The notes: generated by a model not told the origin, from the sequence alone. 64,000 nucleotides of DNA from Bacillus sp. RO2 (GCF_012911845.1 NZ_JAAXCU010000057.1:186001-250000), one strand, 5' to 3'; counted from the stretch's first letter, positions 1-8,951 are shown. Made by a program: numbers and translations.

Positions 1-2171
1 ATGGCCTTCCAGAAAAAATGAATTTAATCAAAGGAAAAGTAATCGGTCACTCCAAAGGATTTGCATTTGTCATGCCGGAAGAGGCGGATATGGACGATGT
101 ATTCATTCCACCGAACGAGCTGAACAATGCCATGCACGGTGACATCGTTCTTGTGCGCGTTAGCAGGAAGGCTGCGGGTGATTCGCGACAAGAAGGAACG
201 GTCATCCGAATTGTTGAACGTGGAGTTAAAGAGATTGTTGGTACATATACCGAAAGTAAGAACTTTGGTTTCGTTATTGCAGACGACAAAAAAATAGCCA
301 ATGATATCTTCATTCCGAAAAGTGCCAGCAATGGTGCAGTCGAAGGGCACAAGGTAGTAGTAAAATTGGTTACTTATCCGGAAGGCCGCCTCAGTGCGGA
401 AGGAGAAGTCATCCGCATTCTTGGTCATAAAAATGACCCTGGTGTGGATATCTTGTCTGTTATCCATAAGCATGGCCTGCCTCAGGAGTTTCCGAGAGAG
501 GTGTTGGACCAGGCGAACGCAACACCGGATGAAATTGACGAAAAAGATCTGGGTGATCGCCGAGACCTTCGCGATCAAGTTATCGTGACAATTGATGGAG
601 CCGACGCAAAAGACCTTGATGACGCGGTAACCGTTACGAAACTAGACAACGGCAACTACAAGCTTGGCGTTCATATCGCAGATGTCACACATTATGTAAC
701 AGAAGGCTCACCAATTGATTTGGAAGCGCAGGAGCGTGGGACTAGTATTTATCTGGTAGACCGCGTAATCCCGATGATTCCTCATCGTCTGTCCAACGGA
801 ATTTGCTCGTTAAATCCTAAAGTGAACCGTCTTACTATGTCTTGTGAGATGGAACTTAATAATGTGGGAGAAGTCGTCAAACACGAGATTTTCCATAGTG
901 TAATTAAAACAACAGAGCGTATGACATATACAGATGTAAATAAGATCCTAGTTGATAAAGACGAAGAAGTAACGTCTCGATACGAATCTTTGGTTCCGAT
1001 GTTCCAGCTGATGGAGGAACTGGCTGCAGTCCTTCGCAAAAAGCGGATGACGCGTGGTGCCATCGATTTCGATTTCAAAGAGTCGAAGGTTATTGTAGAT
1101 GAAGAAGGGGCGCCGAAAGATGTTGTCCTTCGAGAACGTTCCGTAGCCGAGCGCTTAATTGAAGAGTTCATGCTTGTTGCGAACGAAACGGTAGCTGAGC
1201 ATTTCCACTGGATGAATGTGCCGTTCATCTATCGTGTCCATGAGGATCCAAAAGAAGAGAAATTGCAACGTTTCTTCGAATTCATCACAAACTTTGGGTA
1301 TGTTGTGAAAGGAAAAGGAAATGAGATTCATCCGCGTGCGCTTCAGGAAGTGATTGAAGCAGTTCAAGGTAAGCCGGAGGAAATGGTAGTATCTACTGTC
1401 ATGCTTCGTTCCATGAAACAGGCAAAATACGATGAGGAAAGCTTGGGACACTTTGGTTTATCCACAGAGTTCTATACCCATTTCACATCACCAATTCGTC
1501 GTTATCCTGATTTAATTGTTCATCGTTTGATTCGCACCTACCTGATTCAAAAGAAACTCGATGAAAAGACACAGGAGAAATGGAGCGACAAGCTACCTGA
1601 AATAGCCGAGCATTCCTCCAATATGGAACGCCGAGCGGTTGATGCAGAACGTGAAACGGATGAACTGAAAAAGTCCGAGTACATGCTTGATAAAATTGGG
1701 GAAGAATATGATGGCATCATTAGCTCTGTGACGAACTTCGGAATGTTCGTCGAGCTGCCGAATACAATTGAAGGTCTTGTCCATGTAAGCTATCTCACTG
1801 ATGACTATTATCGCTACGATGAACGCCATTACGCGATGATTGGAGAGCGAACAGGGAAAGTCTACCGAATCGGTGACGAGATTACGATTCGTGTTATTAA
1901 CGTAAACAAAGATGAGCGCTCCATCGACTTTGAGGTAGTAGGTATGAAGGGTACTCGTCGCCCAGATACGAAGAGTGCACCGCGTGTCATCCAAAGTGAA
2001 CGCAAAAAGCCTGCCAAGGGCCGCAGCCAGAAACGTAAAGATGAAAGCAATATCGATGACTACACATTTGAAATAGGCTGGACAACGCAAGGTCCTGGCA
2101 AGAAGAAAAAGAAAAACAAGAAGTTCTTTGAGAATGCACCAAAACAGAAACGAAAAAAGAAAAAACGCTAA
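1..2171 (+). CDS. rnr: Ribonuclease R (3'-5' exoribonuclease), 5' end outside window
   Basis: RNase R degrades structured RNA 3' to 5' and works with SmpB-tmRNA in clearing stalled messages. The reading frame is open from base 3 through the ATG at 18, and the residues before that ATG (GLPEK) match the usual internal RNase R sequence, so the true start lies upstream of the window and about 65 residues are missing. From the ATG at 18, two cold-shock/OB domains fill about residues 1-135, the RNB catalytic domain about 190-510 with the metal-binding run DAKDLDDAV near residue 200, and an S1 domain about 565-650. A strongly basic lysine/arginine tail follows, as is normal for Gram-positive RNase R. 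It is followed by a terminator and then smpB and ssrA, the conserved Bacillus order. Confidence 0.97.
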   Translation, partial: GLPEKMNLIKGKVIGHSKGFAFVMPEEADMDDVFIPPNELNNAMHGDIVLVRVSRKAAGDSRQEGTVIRIVERGVKEIVGTYTESKNFGFVIADDKKIANDIFIPKSASNGAVEGHKVVVKLVTYPEGRLSAEGEVIRILGHKNDPGVDILSVIHKHGLPQEFPREVLDQANATPDEIDEKDLGDRRDLRDQVIVTIDGADAKDLDDAVTVTKLDNGNYKLGVHIADVTHYVTEGSPIDLEAQERGTSIYLVDRVIPMIPHRLSNGICSLNPKVNRLTMSCEMELNNVGEVVKHEIFHSVIKTTERMTYTDVNKILVDKDEEVTSRYESLVPMFQLMEELAAVLRKKRMTRGAIDFDFKESKVIVDEEGAPKDVVLRERSVAERLIEEFMLVANETVAEHFHWMNVPFIYRVHEDPKEEKLQRFFEFITNFGYVVKGKGNEIHPRALQEVIEAVQGKPEEMVVSTVMLRSMKQAKYDEESLGHFGLSTEFYTHFTSPIRRYPDLIVHRLIRTYLIQKKLDEKTQEKWSDKLPEIAEHSSNMERRAVDAERETDELKKSEYMLDKIGEEYDGIISSVTNFGMFVELPNTIEGLVHVSYLTDDYYRYDERHYAMIGERTGKVYRIGDEITIRVINVNKDERSIDFEVVGMKGTRRPDTKSAPRVIQSERKKPAKGRSQKRKDESNIDDYTFEIGWTTQGPGKKKKKNKKFFENAPKQKRKKKKR

Positions 2172-2184
2172 GCTTTTTCCATTC

Positions 2185-2225
2185 AAAGAAGGGTCTTTTT
2201 CACAAAGGAAGGCCCTTCTTTCTTG
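2185..2225 (+). terminator. Terminator after rnr
   Basis: The arms AAAGAAGGG and CCCTTCTTT are perfectly complementary and flank a loop of about 19 nt. The downstream arm runs into TTTCTT, as in a Rho-independent terminator. Confidence 0.7.
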
Positions 2226-2290
2226 TAGAGGTCGGGTGGATTTGGTAAAATATTCACTACGCCTTATTAGAAAGAAAGGGGGAAACATTA

Positions 2291-2758
2291 ATGCCAAAAG
2301 GGGAAGGCAAGGTCATTAGTACCAATAAGAAAGCCAATCATGACTATTTCATCGAGCAGACCTATGAAACAGGTATGGTCTTGCAAGGTACTGAAATTAA
2401 ATCCATGCGAGCTGGTCGAGTAAATTTGAAGGATTCCTTTGCACGAGTGCAAAACGGCGAAGTGTTTTTGCATAACCTGCATATCAGTCCTTATGAGCAA
2501 GGAAACCGTTACAATCATGATCCGCTGCGTACTCGCAAGCTGCTTCTTCATCGTAAACAAATCAATCAGCTTATTGGTCTTACTAAAGAAGAGGGATATG
2601 CCTTGGTTCCTTTAAAAATCTATCTTAAAAACGGCTATGCCAAGCTATTGATAGGATTAGGAAAAGGTAAAAAGAAATACGACAAGCGTGAAGATTTGAA
2701 GAAGAAAGAAGCGAAACGTGATATAGAGAGAGCGTTCCGTGAACGTCAAAAGGAATAG
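2291..2758 (+). CDS. smpB: SsrA-binding protein SmpB
   Basis: SmpB binds the tRNA-like domain of tmRNA and delivers it to stalled ribosomes for trans-translation. The 155-residue product has the family length and the conserved opening of an OB-fold beta-barrel ([20 protein letters not shown], then [18 protein letters not shown]). It ends in the lysine/arginine-rich C-terminal tail ([17 protein letters not shown]) that inserts into the decoding centre. A strong AAAGGGGG ribosome binding site precedes the ATG. It sits between rnr and ssrA, both its functional partners. No terminator separates it from the ssrA promoter region. Confidence 0.98.
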   Translation: MPKGEGKVISTNKKANHDYFIEQTYETGMVLQGTEIKSMRAGRVNLKDSFARVQNGEVFLHNLHISPYEQGNRYNHDPLRTRKLLLHRKQINQLIGLTKEEGYALVPLKIYLKNGYAKLLIGLGKGKKKYDKREDLKKKEAKRDIERAFRERQKE

Positions 2759-2785
2759 TATAGTTTAATTTACAGTAACTTACAA

Positions 2786-2813
2786 TTGCAAAGTGATCTG
2801 TATGTGCTATAAT
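2786..2813 (+). promoter_or_regulatory. Promoter of ssrA
   Basis: A -35 box TTGCAA at 2786-2791 and a perfect -10 box TATAAT at 2808-2813 are separated by 16 bp. Transcription would start near 2820, giving a 5' leader of about 130 nt that processing removes at the mature end at 2949. Confidence 0.7.
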
Positions 2814-2948
2814 ATAGTTGTCGCTGATAGACAGAGCGATGCATTGATAATTGAATAGCCAACACATTGGCTTGATTATCTTTCCCGTAGAAACCTCGTG
2901 TTTTTGCTCTTTGTTGATTTAAACTTCAACAGAGACATTTATTATCGA

Positions 2949-3594
2949 GGGGACGTTACGGATTCGACAGGGATAGTTCGAGCTTGGGTTGCGAGTCGGG
3001 GGGATCGTCCTCGTCATCAACGTCAACGCCAATAATAACTGGCAAAGAAAACAACAACTTCGCATTAGCTGCCTAATAACAGTCTGATGCGGTTCCTCCC
3101 TCCATCGCCCATGTGGTAGGATCAGGGACTCACTCTTAGTGGGCTACGCCGGAGATCGCCGTCTGAGGTCAAAGGAAGAGAATAACCAGACTAGCTGCCA
3201 GGATGCCAGTCAATAGGCGGAACGGTTAGCGAAATACTAATATATTGACTACACTCGTAGATGCTTAAGTGGCGATGTTTCTGGACGTGGGTTCGATTAT
3301 TTATTAGTCGCCTTGCATGGTAACATGTAAGTGAAAATCTGGCTTTATCGGTGAAACCTAAGTCGTATTTCTTTTACGATAAGGCAATGCCGAGCGGTAT
3401 GTGAAGTAATTCAACAGCCGTGTATCGACTCATAGGTTGCCACAATAGTGGTAATACTAGGATGTGGAACTGCTAGTTGCAATAGGAACTAAAAATCTTA
3501 GTCCGCATAATACGCCAGAGGACCTCAACTTGGAGGTTCAAGATATAGTCAGTGCCATGACGAAAGCATGGAATTGCACGTCCCACCGTCTCCA
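2949..3594 (+). ncRNA. ssrA: tmRNA (ssrA), interrupted in the T-loop by a group I intron
   Basis: The 5' end GGGGACGTTACGGATTCGAC is the standard tmRNA start. The acceptor strand GGGGAC pairs with GTCTCC at 3588-3593, and the discriminator A is at 3594. The tag frame at 3041-3076 encodes GKENNNFALAA then TAA; with the alanine carried by tmRNA the tag is (A)GKENNNFALAA. The T-arm is split: exon 1 ends at GTGGGTTCGAT (3297) and exon 2 resumes with TCCCACCGTCTCCA (3581-3594), so splicing restores a perfect GTGGG/CCCAC stem around TTCGATT. The bases after 3594 are TAT, so the 3' CCA is not encoded and must be added. The expected spliced RNA is 363 nt before CCA addition. Confidence 0.95.
3298..3580 (+). 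mobile_element. Group I intron in the tmRNA T-loop
   Basis: The tmRNA T-loop is broken by 283 nt with group I hallmarks. P1 forms between exon CGAT and intron GTCG (3307-3310), placing the conserved U-G wobble at the 5' splice site (U3297). P7 can be drawn between GACTCATA (3427-3434) and TATAGTC (3544-3550) as seven pairs with one bulged C. The second strand lies in AAGATATAGTC, a sequence highly characteristic of group I introns. A P9-type hairpin (GTGC-CATG...CATG...GCAC) precedes the terminal guanosine at 3580. There is no open reading frame of useful length inside, so the intron does not carry its own endonuclease. Group I introns at this tmRNA site are known in other bacteria. Splice sites are inferred from exon continuity and could be off by one base. 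Confidence 0.9.
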
Positions 3595-3602
3595 TATTAA
3601 AT

Positions 3603-3631
3603 AAACCGCACTTTTTAAAAGTGCGGTTTTT
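3603..3631 (+). terminator. Terminator of ssrA
   Basis: AAACCGCACTTTT and AAAAGTGCGGTTT are fully complementary and are followed by TTTG and further T-rich sequence. This is a classic Rho-independent terminator 9 nt after the tmRNA 3' end. Confidence 0.9.
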
Positions 3632-3636
3632 GCTTT

Positions 3637-3993
3637 TTATCTAAAGTTTAAAAATGTTTCTTCGAAAATAGCCTTTTTTACCCTTTCTTCCTCACTATAC
3701 TTCCCATTTCTCATGGTTACTAATTCATAATTATCTAAAATGTATTTAGCTCTTCTCTTTTTTCATTAACTCTTAAGTAAGGATGTATATATTGGAGGAT
3801 ATTAAGTACAATAATTTTTCTTTCTTGTAACGGAGCCACCAGTTAAAAACTTTACATACTCTAATAATTCTATATCTGTTGAAGCAATAGTTATACAAGG
3901 ACGTCTATATTCATTTTTATGTATGTTTGTTAATAGGATGCAGACTTCTCCATCTATAATACCGGAAAGATACGCAGCTTCATAATCTTTCAT
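3637..3993 (-). pseudogene. Decayed LAGLIDADG homing endonuclease
   Basis: Read on the minus strand, the first part starts MKDYEAAYLSGIIDGE, a LAGLIDADG-type helix (usual form YLAGIIDGEG), and continues into ITIASTDIELLEYVKFLTGG, typical of small LAGLIDADG_3 enzymes. This frame stops at 3802. A second frame continues with ILQYIHPYLRVNEKREEL, which resembles the family segment LPYLRVKKEQAEL. A third frame continues AKYILDNYELVTMRNGKYS and runs to a stop at 3637-3639. At least two frameshifts, and probably an internal deletion of about 20 residues between the first two pieces, show that it is dead. It lies just past the ssrA terminator and faces the intron-bearing tmRNA gene, so it is plausibly the relic of the endonuclease that once spread that intron. 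The link is inference. Confidence 0.75.
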
Positions 3994-4111
3994 TTCTTCA
4001 CCTACTTATTCTATAGTTTGTTAATATAAAGGGTATAAGAAAATGTGTATATTAAATTTAGTCTAGGGCTATCAAACAGTGATAAAATTTATACTAAGGA
4101 GATTAAAACCT

Positions 4112-4846
4112 ATGATGAATTTCCAAAACAAAACCGTCATCGTCACCGGTGCAGCAAACGGAATAGGAAAAGGGATCGCTTCGGCATATATAAATGCAGG
4201 AGCAAATGTAGTGCTTGCAGACATGGATGAAACATCAGGACAGGCTTTTAAACAGCAGCTTGGGGAAAAAGCTCTTTTCGTTAAAACGGATGTCCGTAAA
4301 GAAGATGATATTCGACATCTGTTGACCAAAACCATGGAATACTTCCATCAAATTGATATCCTTATAAATAACGCCGGTGTATCCAGATTCACTCCACTTC
4401 AGGACCTGACAGTTGAAGCTTGGGATGATGTCATCAACACGAATCTGCGCAGTGTTTTTATTACTTCTAAAGAAGCATCAAAGTACATGAAAAGTGGCAG
4501 CTCTATCGTTAATATCGCCTCCACTAGGGCAACCATGTCAGAACCAAATTCTGAAGCATATGCAGCAACAAAGGGCGGGATTGTAGCGTTGACGCATGCG
4601 TTGGCAGCTTCCTTTAGTGAGTTGGATATCACGGTAAATGCTATTTCACCTGGATGGATTCAGAATGAAAATTATGAAGAGCTAAGAGATAAGGACCATT
4701 CACAACACATGTCCAATCGTGTCGGTAAACCGGAAGATATTGCAAAGGCTTGCTTGTACCTAACTGACTCTGAAAATAATTTTGTTAATGGCGAAAATAT
4801 TACGGTGGATGGTGGGATGACAAAAAAGATGATTTATGAGGGATAA
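4112..4846 (+). CDS. SDR family oxidoreductase
   Basis: A classical short-chain dehydrogenase/reductase of about 244 residues. The Rossmann nucleotide-binding motif TGAANGIGKG lies near the N-terminus, NNAG follows strand 4, and the catalytic Ser...Tyr-x3-Lys is seen in NIASTRATM and YAATKGG. The C-terminal GENITVDGG is standard for the family. An in-frame upstream codon exists at 4079, but AAGGAG at 4096-4101 lies 10 nt before the ATG at 4112, so the later start is preferred. The substrate cannot be predicted; sequences like this are often called glucose 1-dehydrogenase or 3-oxoacyl-ACP reductase without evidence. The DUF962 gene follows 6 bp after its stop and is probably cotranscribed. Confidence 0.9.
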   Translation: MMNFQNKTVIVTGAANGIGKGIASAYINAGANVVLADMDETSGQAFKQQLGEKALFVKTDVRKEDDIRHLLTKTMEYFHQIDILINNAGVSRFTPLQDLTVEAWDDVINTNLRSVFITSKEASKYMKSGSSIVNIASTRATMSEPNSEAYAATKGGIVALTHALAASFSELDITVNAISPGWIQNENYEELRDKDHSQHMSNRVGKPEDIAKACLYLTDSENNFVNGENITVDGGMTKKMIYEG

Positions 4847-4852
4847 CCTGAT

Positions 4853-5161
4853 ATGAAAAAAAAAGTGAAAAATGATTTGCTATTATATCAACAGGCACAT
4901 GAGAACCCATGGAATCAGGTTCTGCATTATTTTGCTTTTCTAGCAGCTTTCCTGGCTTGGATCTTCTTATTAATTAATTGGCGGGTCAGCATAGTGCTGG
5001 CAATATTGCACTATGTTTTTTCTTGGATCGGCCACTTTTACTTTGAAAAAAATAAGCCAGCATCATTTAAGTATCCACTCGTTGGATTTTATGCCGGTTT
5101 TAGTTGGTTTTTCTTAAAAACATTTGAGCTAATTTCAGGTGAAAAGATTCTGCCCAAATGA
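4853..5161 (+). CDS. DUF962 / Mpo1-like membrane protein
   Basis: A 102-residue membrane protein with the DUF962 (YGL010w/Mpo1-like) pattern: an early HENPWNQVLHY with conserved His, then hydrophobic helices around 25-60, then SWIGHFYFEKNKPASFKYP with the conserved GHF..EKN.PA signature, then a last hydrophobic segment. Yeast Mpo1 is an iron-dependent dioxygenase in alpha-oxidation of 2-hydroxy fatty acids. Whether bacterial members share that activity is not shown here. It begins 6 bp after the SDR gene and is followed by a strong terminator, so the two form a small operon. Confidence 0.85.
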   Translation: MKKKVKNDLLLYQQAHENPWNQVLHYFAFLAAFLAWIFLLINWRVSIVLAILHYVFSWIGHFYFEKNKPASFKYPLVGFYAGFSWFFLKTFELISGEKILPK

Positions 5162-5169
5162 ACCTATAC

Positions 5170-5204
5170 GCTTCGAGAACATCCATGGTTCTCGAAGCTT
5201 TTTT
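5170..5204 (+). terminator. Terminator after the DUF962 gene
   Basis: GCTTCGAGAAC and GTTCTCGAAGC form a perfect 11-bp stem around a 7-nt loop and are followed by seven T residues counting the overlap. Confidence 0.9.
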
Positions 5205-5215
5205 ATAGGTTCTGT

Positions 5216-5349
5216 TAAACACCGCTGTTGATTTCCGCACTAGACTTCGCTTTCCTAGGGGGGGGGAGCCTCCTAGGCTTGCCCTACGGGGTCTCCCCTA
5301 AACGCAATCTCCCTCAGGAGTCTGCGCCTATCGCTCCAATCAACAGCTA
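5216..5349 (-). repeat. Dispersed 135-bp element, copy 1 (reverse)
   Basis: Reverse-orientation copy of the element found eleven times in this window. Its ends read CTGTTGATTTCCGC (right end, reversed) and GCTCCAATCAACAGCTA (left end, reversed). A run of nine G residues at 5258-5266 is peculiar to this copy. It lies between two convergently oriented genes, just after a terminator. Confidence 0.85.
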
Positions 5350-5392
5350 GGTTGTTGTAAAAATCAACAGTATGCTTTAAAAGAGCCAAATG

Positions 5393-5806
5393 TTATTGTG
5401 GCTTTGTATAGTTCAAATCCCATTTCACACCAAAGGAATCTTGAACGCTTCCAAAACGTGCTCCCCAGAAGGTGTCTTGAAGCTCCATTAATACCTTTCC
5501 GTTTTCACTTAGGCGTGCGTAAAGGGTATCAATTTGCTCTTCGCTTTCCATCTCCAGCATGAGAGAAACGTTGCCGCCGATCTCTACTGTTTGACCCGGA
5601 AATGAATCTGATGCCATCAGTGTTAGGTTTCCTTTTTCAAAACGCGCGTGCATAACTAGGTTGTCCGCTTCAGGTGGCGTCGGGAAGTCAGCTTCTCCGA
5701 AGGTCTGGATGCTTTTTATTTCCCCTTCAAATACCTCTTTGTAAAACTCAAGTGCCTGTCTAGCGTTACCGTTAAAAGCTAAATAAGGTACAGCTTGATT
5801 CTTCAT
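5393..5806 (-). CDS. VOC family protein (PhnB/YjdN-like)
   Basis: A vicinal-oxygen-chelate fold protein of the PhnB-like subgroup, about 137 residues. The N-terminal VPYLAFNGNARQALEFYKEVF and the later NVSLMLEMESEEQIDTLYARL match the pattern of this subgroup, as does the C-terminal FWGARFGSVQDSFGVKW. These proteins are usually annotated as glyoxalase-like or demethylubiquinone methyltransferase-like, and their reaction is generally unknown. The ATG at 5806 is preceded on the minus strand by AAGGAG with an 8-nt spacer and is preferred to the GTG nine bases upstream. It stands alone, transcribed against its neighbours. Confidence 0.88.
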   Translation of the reverse strand: MKNQAVPYLAFNGNARQALEFYKEVFEGEIKSIQTFGEADFPTPPEADNLVMHARFEKGNLTLMASDSFPGQTVEIGGNVSLMLEMESEEQIDTLYARLSENGKVLMELQDTFWGARFGSVQDSFGVKWDLNYTKPQ

Positions 5807-5914
5807 CTTCAACACTCCTTCTAAATGGATATGTACTTACTACTTAAGTATATTTTGTTCTAAGAGAAAAGTAAAGAACATACGTTCGACAAAATATTAT
5901 TCCGCAAATAATTA

Positions 5915-5963
5915 TTGAAAGCGAATTCACTACCTCGTATAATGAAAAAAGTCGAAACGTTTC
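5915..5963 (+). promoter_or_regulatory. Promoter with cre-like site and GAAACGTTTC operator, esterase operon
   Basis: The -35 box TTGAAA (5915-5920) and -10 box TATAAT (5938-5943) are 17 bp apart. The stretch TGAAAGCGAATTCA starting inside the -35 box matches the CcpA cre consensus with one mismatch. A perfect palindrome GAAACGTTTC lies at 5954-5963, just downstream of the likely transcription start. The same palindrome occurs at the sugar locus from 9.9 kb onward. Confidence 0.7.
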
Positions 5964-5991
5964 AACAACTCATATAGGGGAAGTGAGAATC

Positions 5992-6747
5992 ATGGCTAGA
6001 ATTACATGCGATTTTTTTTCTGAAGCTTTGCAATGTTCAACATCCATGACGGTCTTATTACCACAGCCGAATTCACAAATAGGCGTATCAACAAAGATGA
6101 AACAAAAAAAGCACCCTACAATTTATTTACTGCACGGCCTTTCGGATGACCATACGATTTGGACAAGATTTACTTCCATTGAACGTTATGCCTCTGCGAT
6201 GGGCTGGGCGATTGTAATGCCTGCTGCGGGGAGAAGTTTTTATACGGATATGGAGCATGGGTATGATTTTTACAAATTTGTTAGTGAAGAAGTTCCAACA
6301 CTTGCTCAAAACTTTTTTCCACTGTCAGACAAGAGAGAGGAAAATTTTATTGCGGGCCTTTCTATGGGCGGTTATGGGGCGTTCAAAGTTGCGATGAAGA
6401 ATCCGGATAAATTTGCAGCAGCAGCCAGCATGTCAGGTTCTGTGGACATTAATGAACGATTGCCTGCATTCCCGAGGGATTTCAAGTACATATTCGGCGA
6501 TCGACCTATATTGGGAAGTGAGGATGACCTTTATCATCTTGCTTCACGAATTGGAGAAAAGGCACCAAAGTTATATCAGTGTTGCGGAACAGATGATCAT
6601 AACTACGAGGCAAATATTCGTTTTAGGGATCATGCCATCCAAGCGGGGCTAGATCTTACCTTTTCCAATGGTCCCGGTGGCCATGATTGGGGATATTGGG
6701 ACAAGCATATTGAGGATGTGTTGGCATTTTTTGAACAACAGCTTTAA
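5992..6747 (+). CDS. Alpha/beta-hydrolase esterase (EstA/FrmB-like)
   Basis: An alpha/beta-hydrolase of the esterase D/FrmB group, about 251 residues. The nucleophile elbow is GLSMGGYGAFK (Ser near 124), the oxyanion region is YLLHGLSDDHTIW, and the catalytic His is in GGHDWGYWD near the C-terminus. No signal peptide is visible, so it is probably cytoplasmic. Close relatives include the lactococcal tributyrin/acetyl esterase EstA; S-formylglutathione hydrolase is another family member. The ATG at 5992 follows AGGGGAAGTGAG at good spacing and is preferred to the GTG at 5983. Sharing the GAAACGTTTC operator with the sugar cluster suggests, but does not prove, a role in deacylating imported sugars. 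The ABC exporter gene begins 12 bp after its stop. Confidence 0.88.
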   Translation: MARITCDFFSEALQCSTSMTVLLPQPNSQIGVSTKMKQKKHPTIYLLHGLSDDHTIWTRFTSIERYASAMGWAIVMPAAGRSFYTDMEHGYDFYKFVSEEVPTLAQNFFPLSDKREENFIAGLSMGGYGAFKVAMKNPDKFAAAASMSGSVDINERLPAFPRDFKYIFGDRPILGSEDDLYHLASRIGEKAPKLYQCCGTDDHNYEANIRFRDHAIQAGLDLTFSNGPGGHDWGYWDKHIEDVLAFFEQQL

Positions 6748-6758
6748 AGGGGGACTAT

Positions 6759-8951
6759 ATGTCGTTTATTGAATCGTGTCACTTTCAGATACACATAGAT
6801 GGGGAGTTATTATTTTTAGGAAAGACAGATATGAAGGATGACGGTCAGTTTGGGGAGAACTGGCTTGCTCATTCTGAAAAGGAAATTCAACTATTGTCTG
6901 ACCGTGGAGAATTGTTAAAAAAGGTTAAGGTAAACGATGTTCGTTCCATTAAATTGGAGCGCTTTATCGGAGCTGGTGCATTAATAATTACTAGTGGAGA
7001 TGACGAAATAAATGAGGTTCTTATTAGATGCTCCTCTTCTTATATGCAGAAATTTTCCATCGCGGAAAAGTTTATTAATTGTTTAGCGAAAAGTGAGCCA
7101 ATTCCACAATTGTCAAAAAACGAACAGCCAAGGATTTGTCAGAAGTGTCAACGTCCATTCGAGGAAGGTACCGAAGTATGTTCAGTTTGTGTGGACAATA
7201 AAAAAGTGATTGGTAGAGTGTTAGATTTCACTAAGCCTTATCGTGGCAAAATGGTGCTTGTCGCTTTGTTTTTACTTGTTGCAACACTTTTAGAGCTCGC
7301 CCCTCCTTATTTGACGAAAATTATTGTGGATGATGTGTTAGAGCCAAAAGATTTGGGGAGCTCTTTGATTATCCTAGTAATCCTTCTTGGTGTAACAGGG
7401 TTAGTACTAACATTAATGCAATTTCTACAAGGTGTTTTGGGAGTTTGGATAGGAAGCCATATAATGGGCGATATGAGGAAGGAAATCTATGAAAACCTCA
7501 TGCGCCTCTCTGTTAGTTATTTTGATCGAAGGCAGACTGCACAGTTTATCGCAAGGGTGAATAGTGATGCCGAATCAATCAGGCAGTTTCTAACCGACGG
7601 GGTTTTATATATTGTCAGTCAGCTGATGCTTTTACTTGCCATCATGGTCATGATGTTTAGTTTGGACTGGAAGTTGGCATTATTTGCGTTATTACCCTCC
7701 CCGGTTGTTTTACTATTCTCTATGATTATTTGGCCACGTGTGCAGCATCTTTGGTATAAGCAGTGGCAGTCCACTAACAAGTTGAACATGATTGTCGGTG
7801 ATACTCTTCAAGGGATACGAGTGGTAAAAGCATTTGGTCAGGAAGGACAAGAGCAGGGGCGTTATATGGCGGGAAATCGTGCACTTGTAACTCAAACCTT
7901 TAAAACGGATGGCCTATGGCAAGGCGTATTCCCGTTGTTTTCCTTTATTACAGGTTCGGGTATGTTGTTGGTATGGTATTTTGGAGGATTGTCCGTTATT
8001 AGTGAAGATATTACGCTTGGTACTTTACTTGCATTTGTTGCGTATTTAGGGATGTTTTTTGGTCCGTTGCAGTGGTTCAATCAGATGATTAGCTGGGTGA
8101 CAAGGGCCATTTCATCCGCTAATCGCATTTTTGAAATTATTGATACACCTTCTGAGGTTCCTGATAACCATAATGCTATCGTGCTAGAAAAAATGGACGG
8201 TCATGTTCAAATTGAAGGGGTGACCTTTGGATATGAAAAGCATCAACCAGTCATCAAAAATATTAATCTTGATGTGAAACCTGGTGAAATGATCGGGCTT
8301 GTCGGTCATTCCGGAGCTGGAAAATCTACTTTAATCAATTTAGTTACTCGCTTTTATGATCCAAATGAAGGAAGGATCTTATTAGACGGCGTCGACTTAA
8401 AGAATTTAAAGCAGGAACAGCTTCATCAGAGTATAGGAGTGGTTTTGCAGGAGACGTTTTTATTTGACGGAACCATATCTGAAAATATTGCCTATTCTAA
8501 GCAGGATGCGACACCGGAGGAAATAATGAGGGCCGCTAAAATCGCCAATGCCCATGAATTTGTGGTGATGATGGCAGATGGCTACGATACGAAGGTTGGG
8601 GAACGGGGACATCGATTATCTGGAGGTCAAAAGCAACGGATTGCCATCGCTAGGGCTATATTGCATGATCCTCGCATTCTTATTTTGGATGAAGCGACGG
8701 CTTCCGTTGATACAGAAACCGAGAGGAAGATTCAAGAAGCTATTGCAAGGCTGGTGAAAGGGCGAACTACCTTTGCCATTGCCCATCGCTTATCAACGCT
8801 GCGTAATGCTGATAGGCTTGTAGTTGTGGATAAAGGTGTTATCGCAGAAGTGGGAACACATGAAGAACTGCTCAAAGTAGAGGGAATCTATTATAAACTT
8901 GTGGAGGCGCAAAAAGAGCTATCACAAATAAAAGGAGTAGAAGTTGGATGA
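6759..8951 (+). CDS. ABC exporter (fused permease/ATPase) with extra N-terminal domain and zinc ribbon
   Basis: The 730-residue protein is a half-size type IV ABC exporter. About residues 150-450 hold six membrane helices of the ABC_membrane type. The ATPase follows, with Walker A GLVGHSGAGKST (about 515), the signature LSGGQKQR (about 620) and Walker B ILILDEATA. Unlike ordinary exporters it carries some 150 N-terminal residues: a beta-rich region, perhaps PH-like, then a zinc-ribbon pair CQKC...CSVC around 128-145. The downstream DUF1854 gene overlaps its stop by 4 bp (ATGA), so the two are translationally coupled. ABC-DUF1854 pairs recur in bacteria, and some have been named after cyanophycin metabolism. 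No cyanophycin gene is present here and the cargo is unknown. Confidence 0.9.
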   Translation: MSFIESCHFQIHIDGELLFLGKTDMKDDGQFGENWLAHSEKEIQLLSDRGELLKKVKVNDVRSIKLERFIGAGALIITSGDDEINEVLIRCSSSYMQKFSIAEKFINCLAKSEPIPQLSKNEQPRICQKCQRPFEEGTEVCSVCVDNKKVIGRVLDFTKPYRGKMVLVALFLLVATLLELAPPYLTKIIVDDVLEPKDLGSSLIILVILLGVTGLVLTLMQFLQGVLGVWIGSHIMGDMRKEIYENLMRLSVSYFDRRQTAQFIARVNSDAESIRQFLTDGVLYIVSQLMLLLAIMVMMFSLDWKLALFALLPSPVVLLFSMIIWPRVQHLWYKQWQSTNKLNMIVGDTLQGIRVVKAFGQEGQEQGRYMAGNRALVTQTFKTDGLWQGVFPLFSFITGSGMLLVWYFGGLSVISEDITLGTLLAFVAYLGMFFGPLQWFNQMISWVTRAISSANRIFEIIDTPSEVPDNHNAIVLEKMDGHVQIEGVTFGYEKHQPVIKNINLDVKPGEMIGLVGHSGAGKSTLINLVTRFYDPNEGRILLDGVDLKNLKQEQLHQSIGVVLQETFLFDGTISENIAYSKQDATPEEIMRAAKIANAHEFVVMMADGYDTKVGERGHRLSGGQKQRIAIARAILHDPRILILDEATASVDTETERKIQEAIARLVKGRTTFAIAHRLSTLRNADRLVVVDKGVIAEVGTHEELLKVEGIYYKLVEAQKELSQIKGVEVG

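Noticed and set aside
24-578. Long minus-strand open frames within rnr
   Set aside because: They lie antisense to a strongly conserved gene and encode no recognisable protein.
5216-5349. Repeat element considered as an insertion sequence
   Set aside because: No copy contains a transposase frame; at most it is a non-autonomous element or structured RNA.
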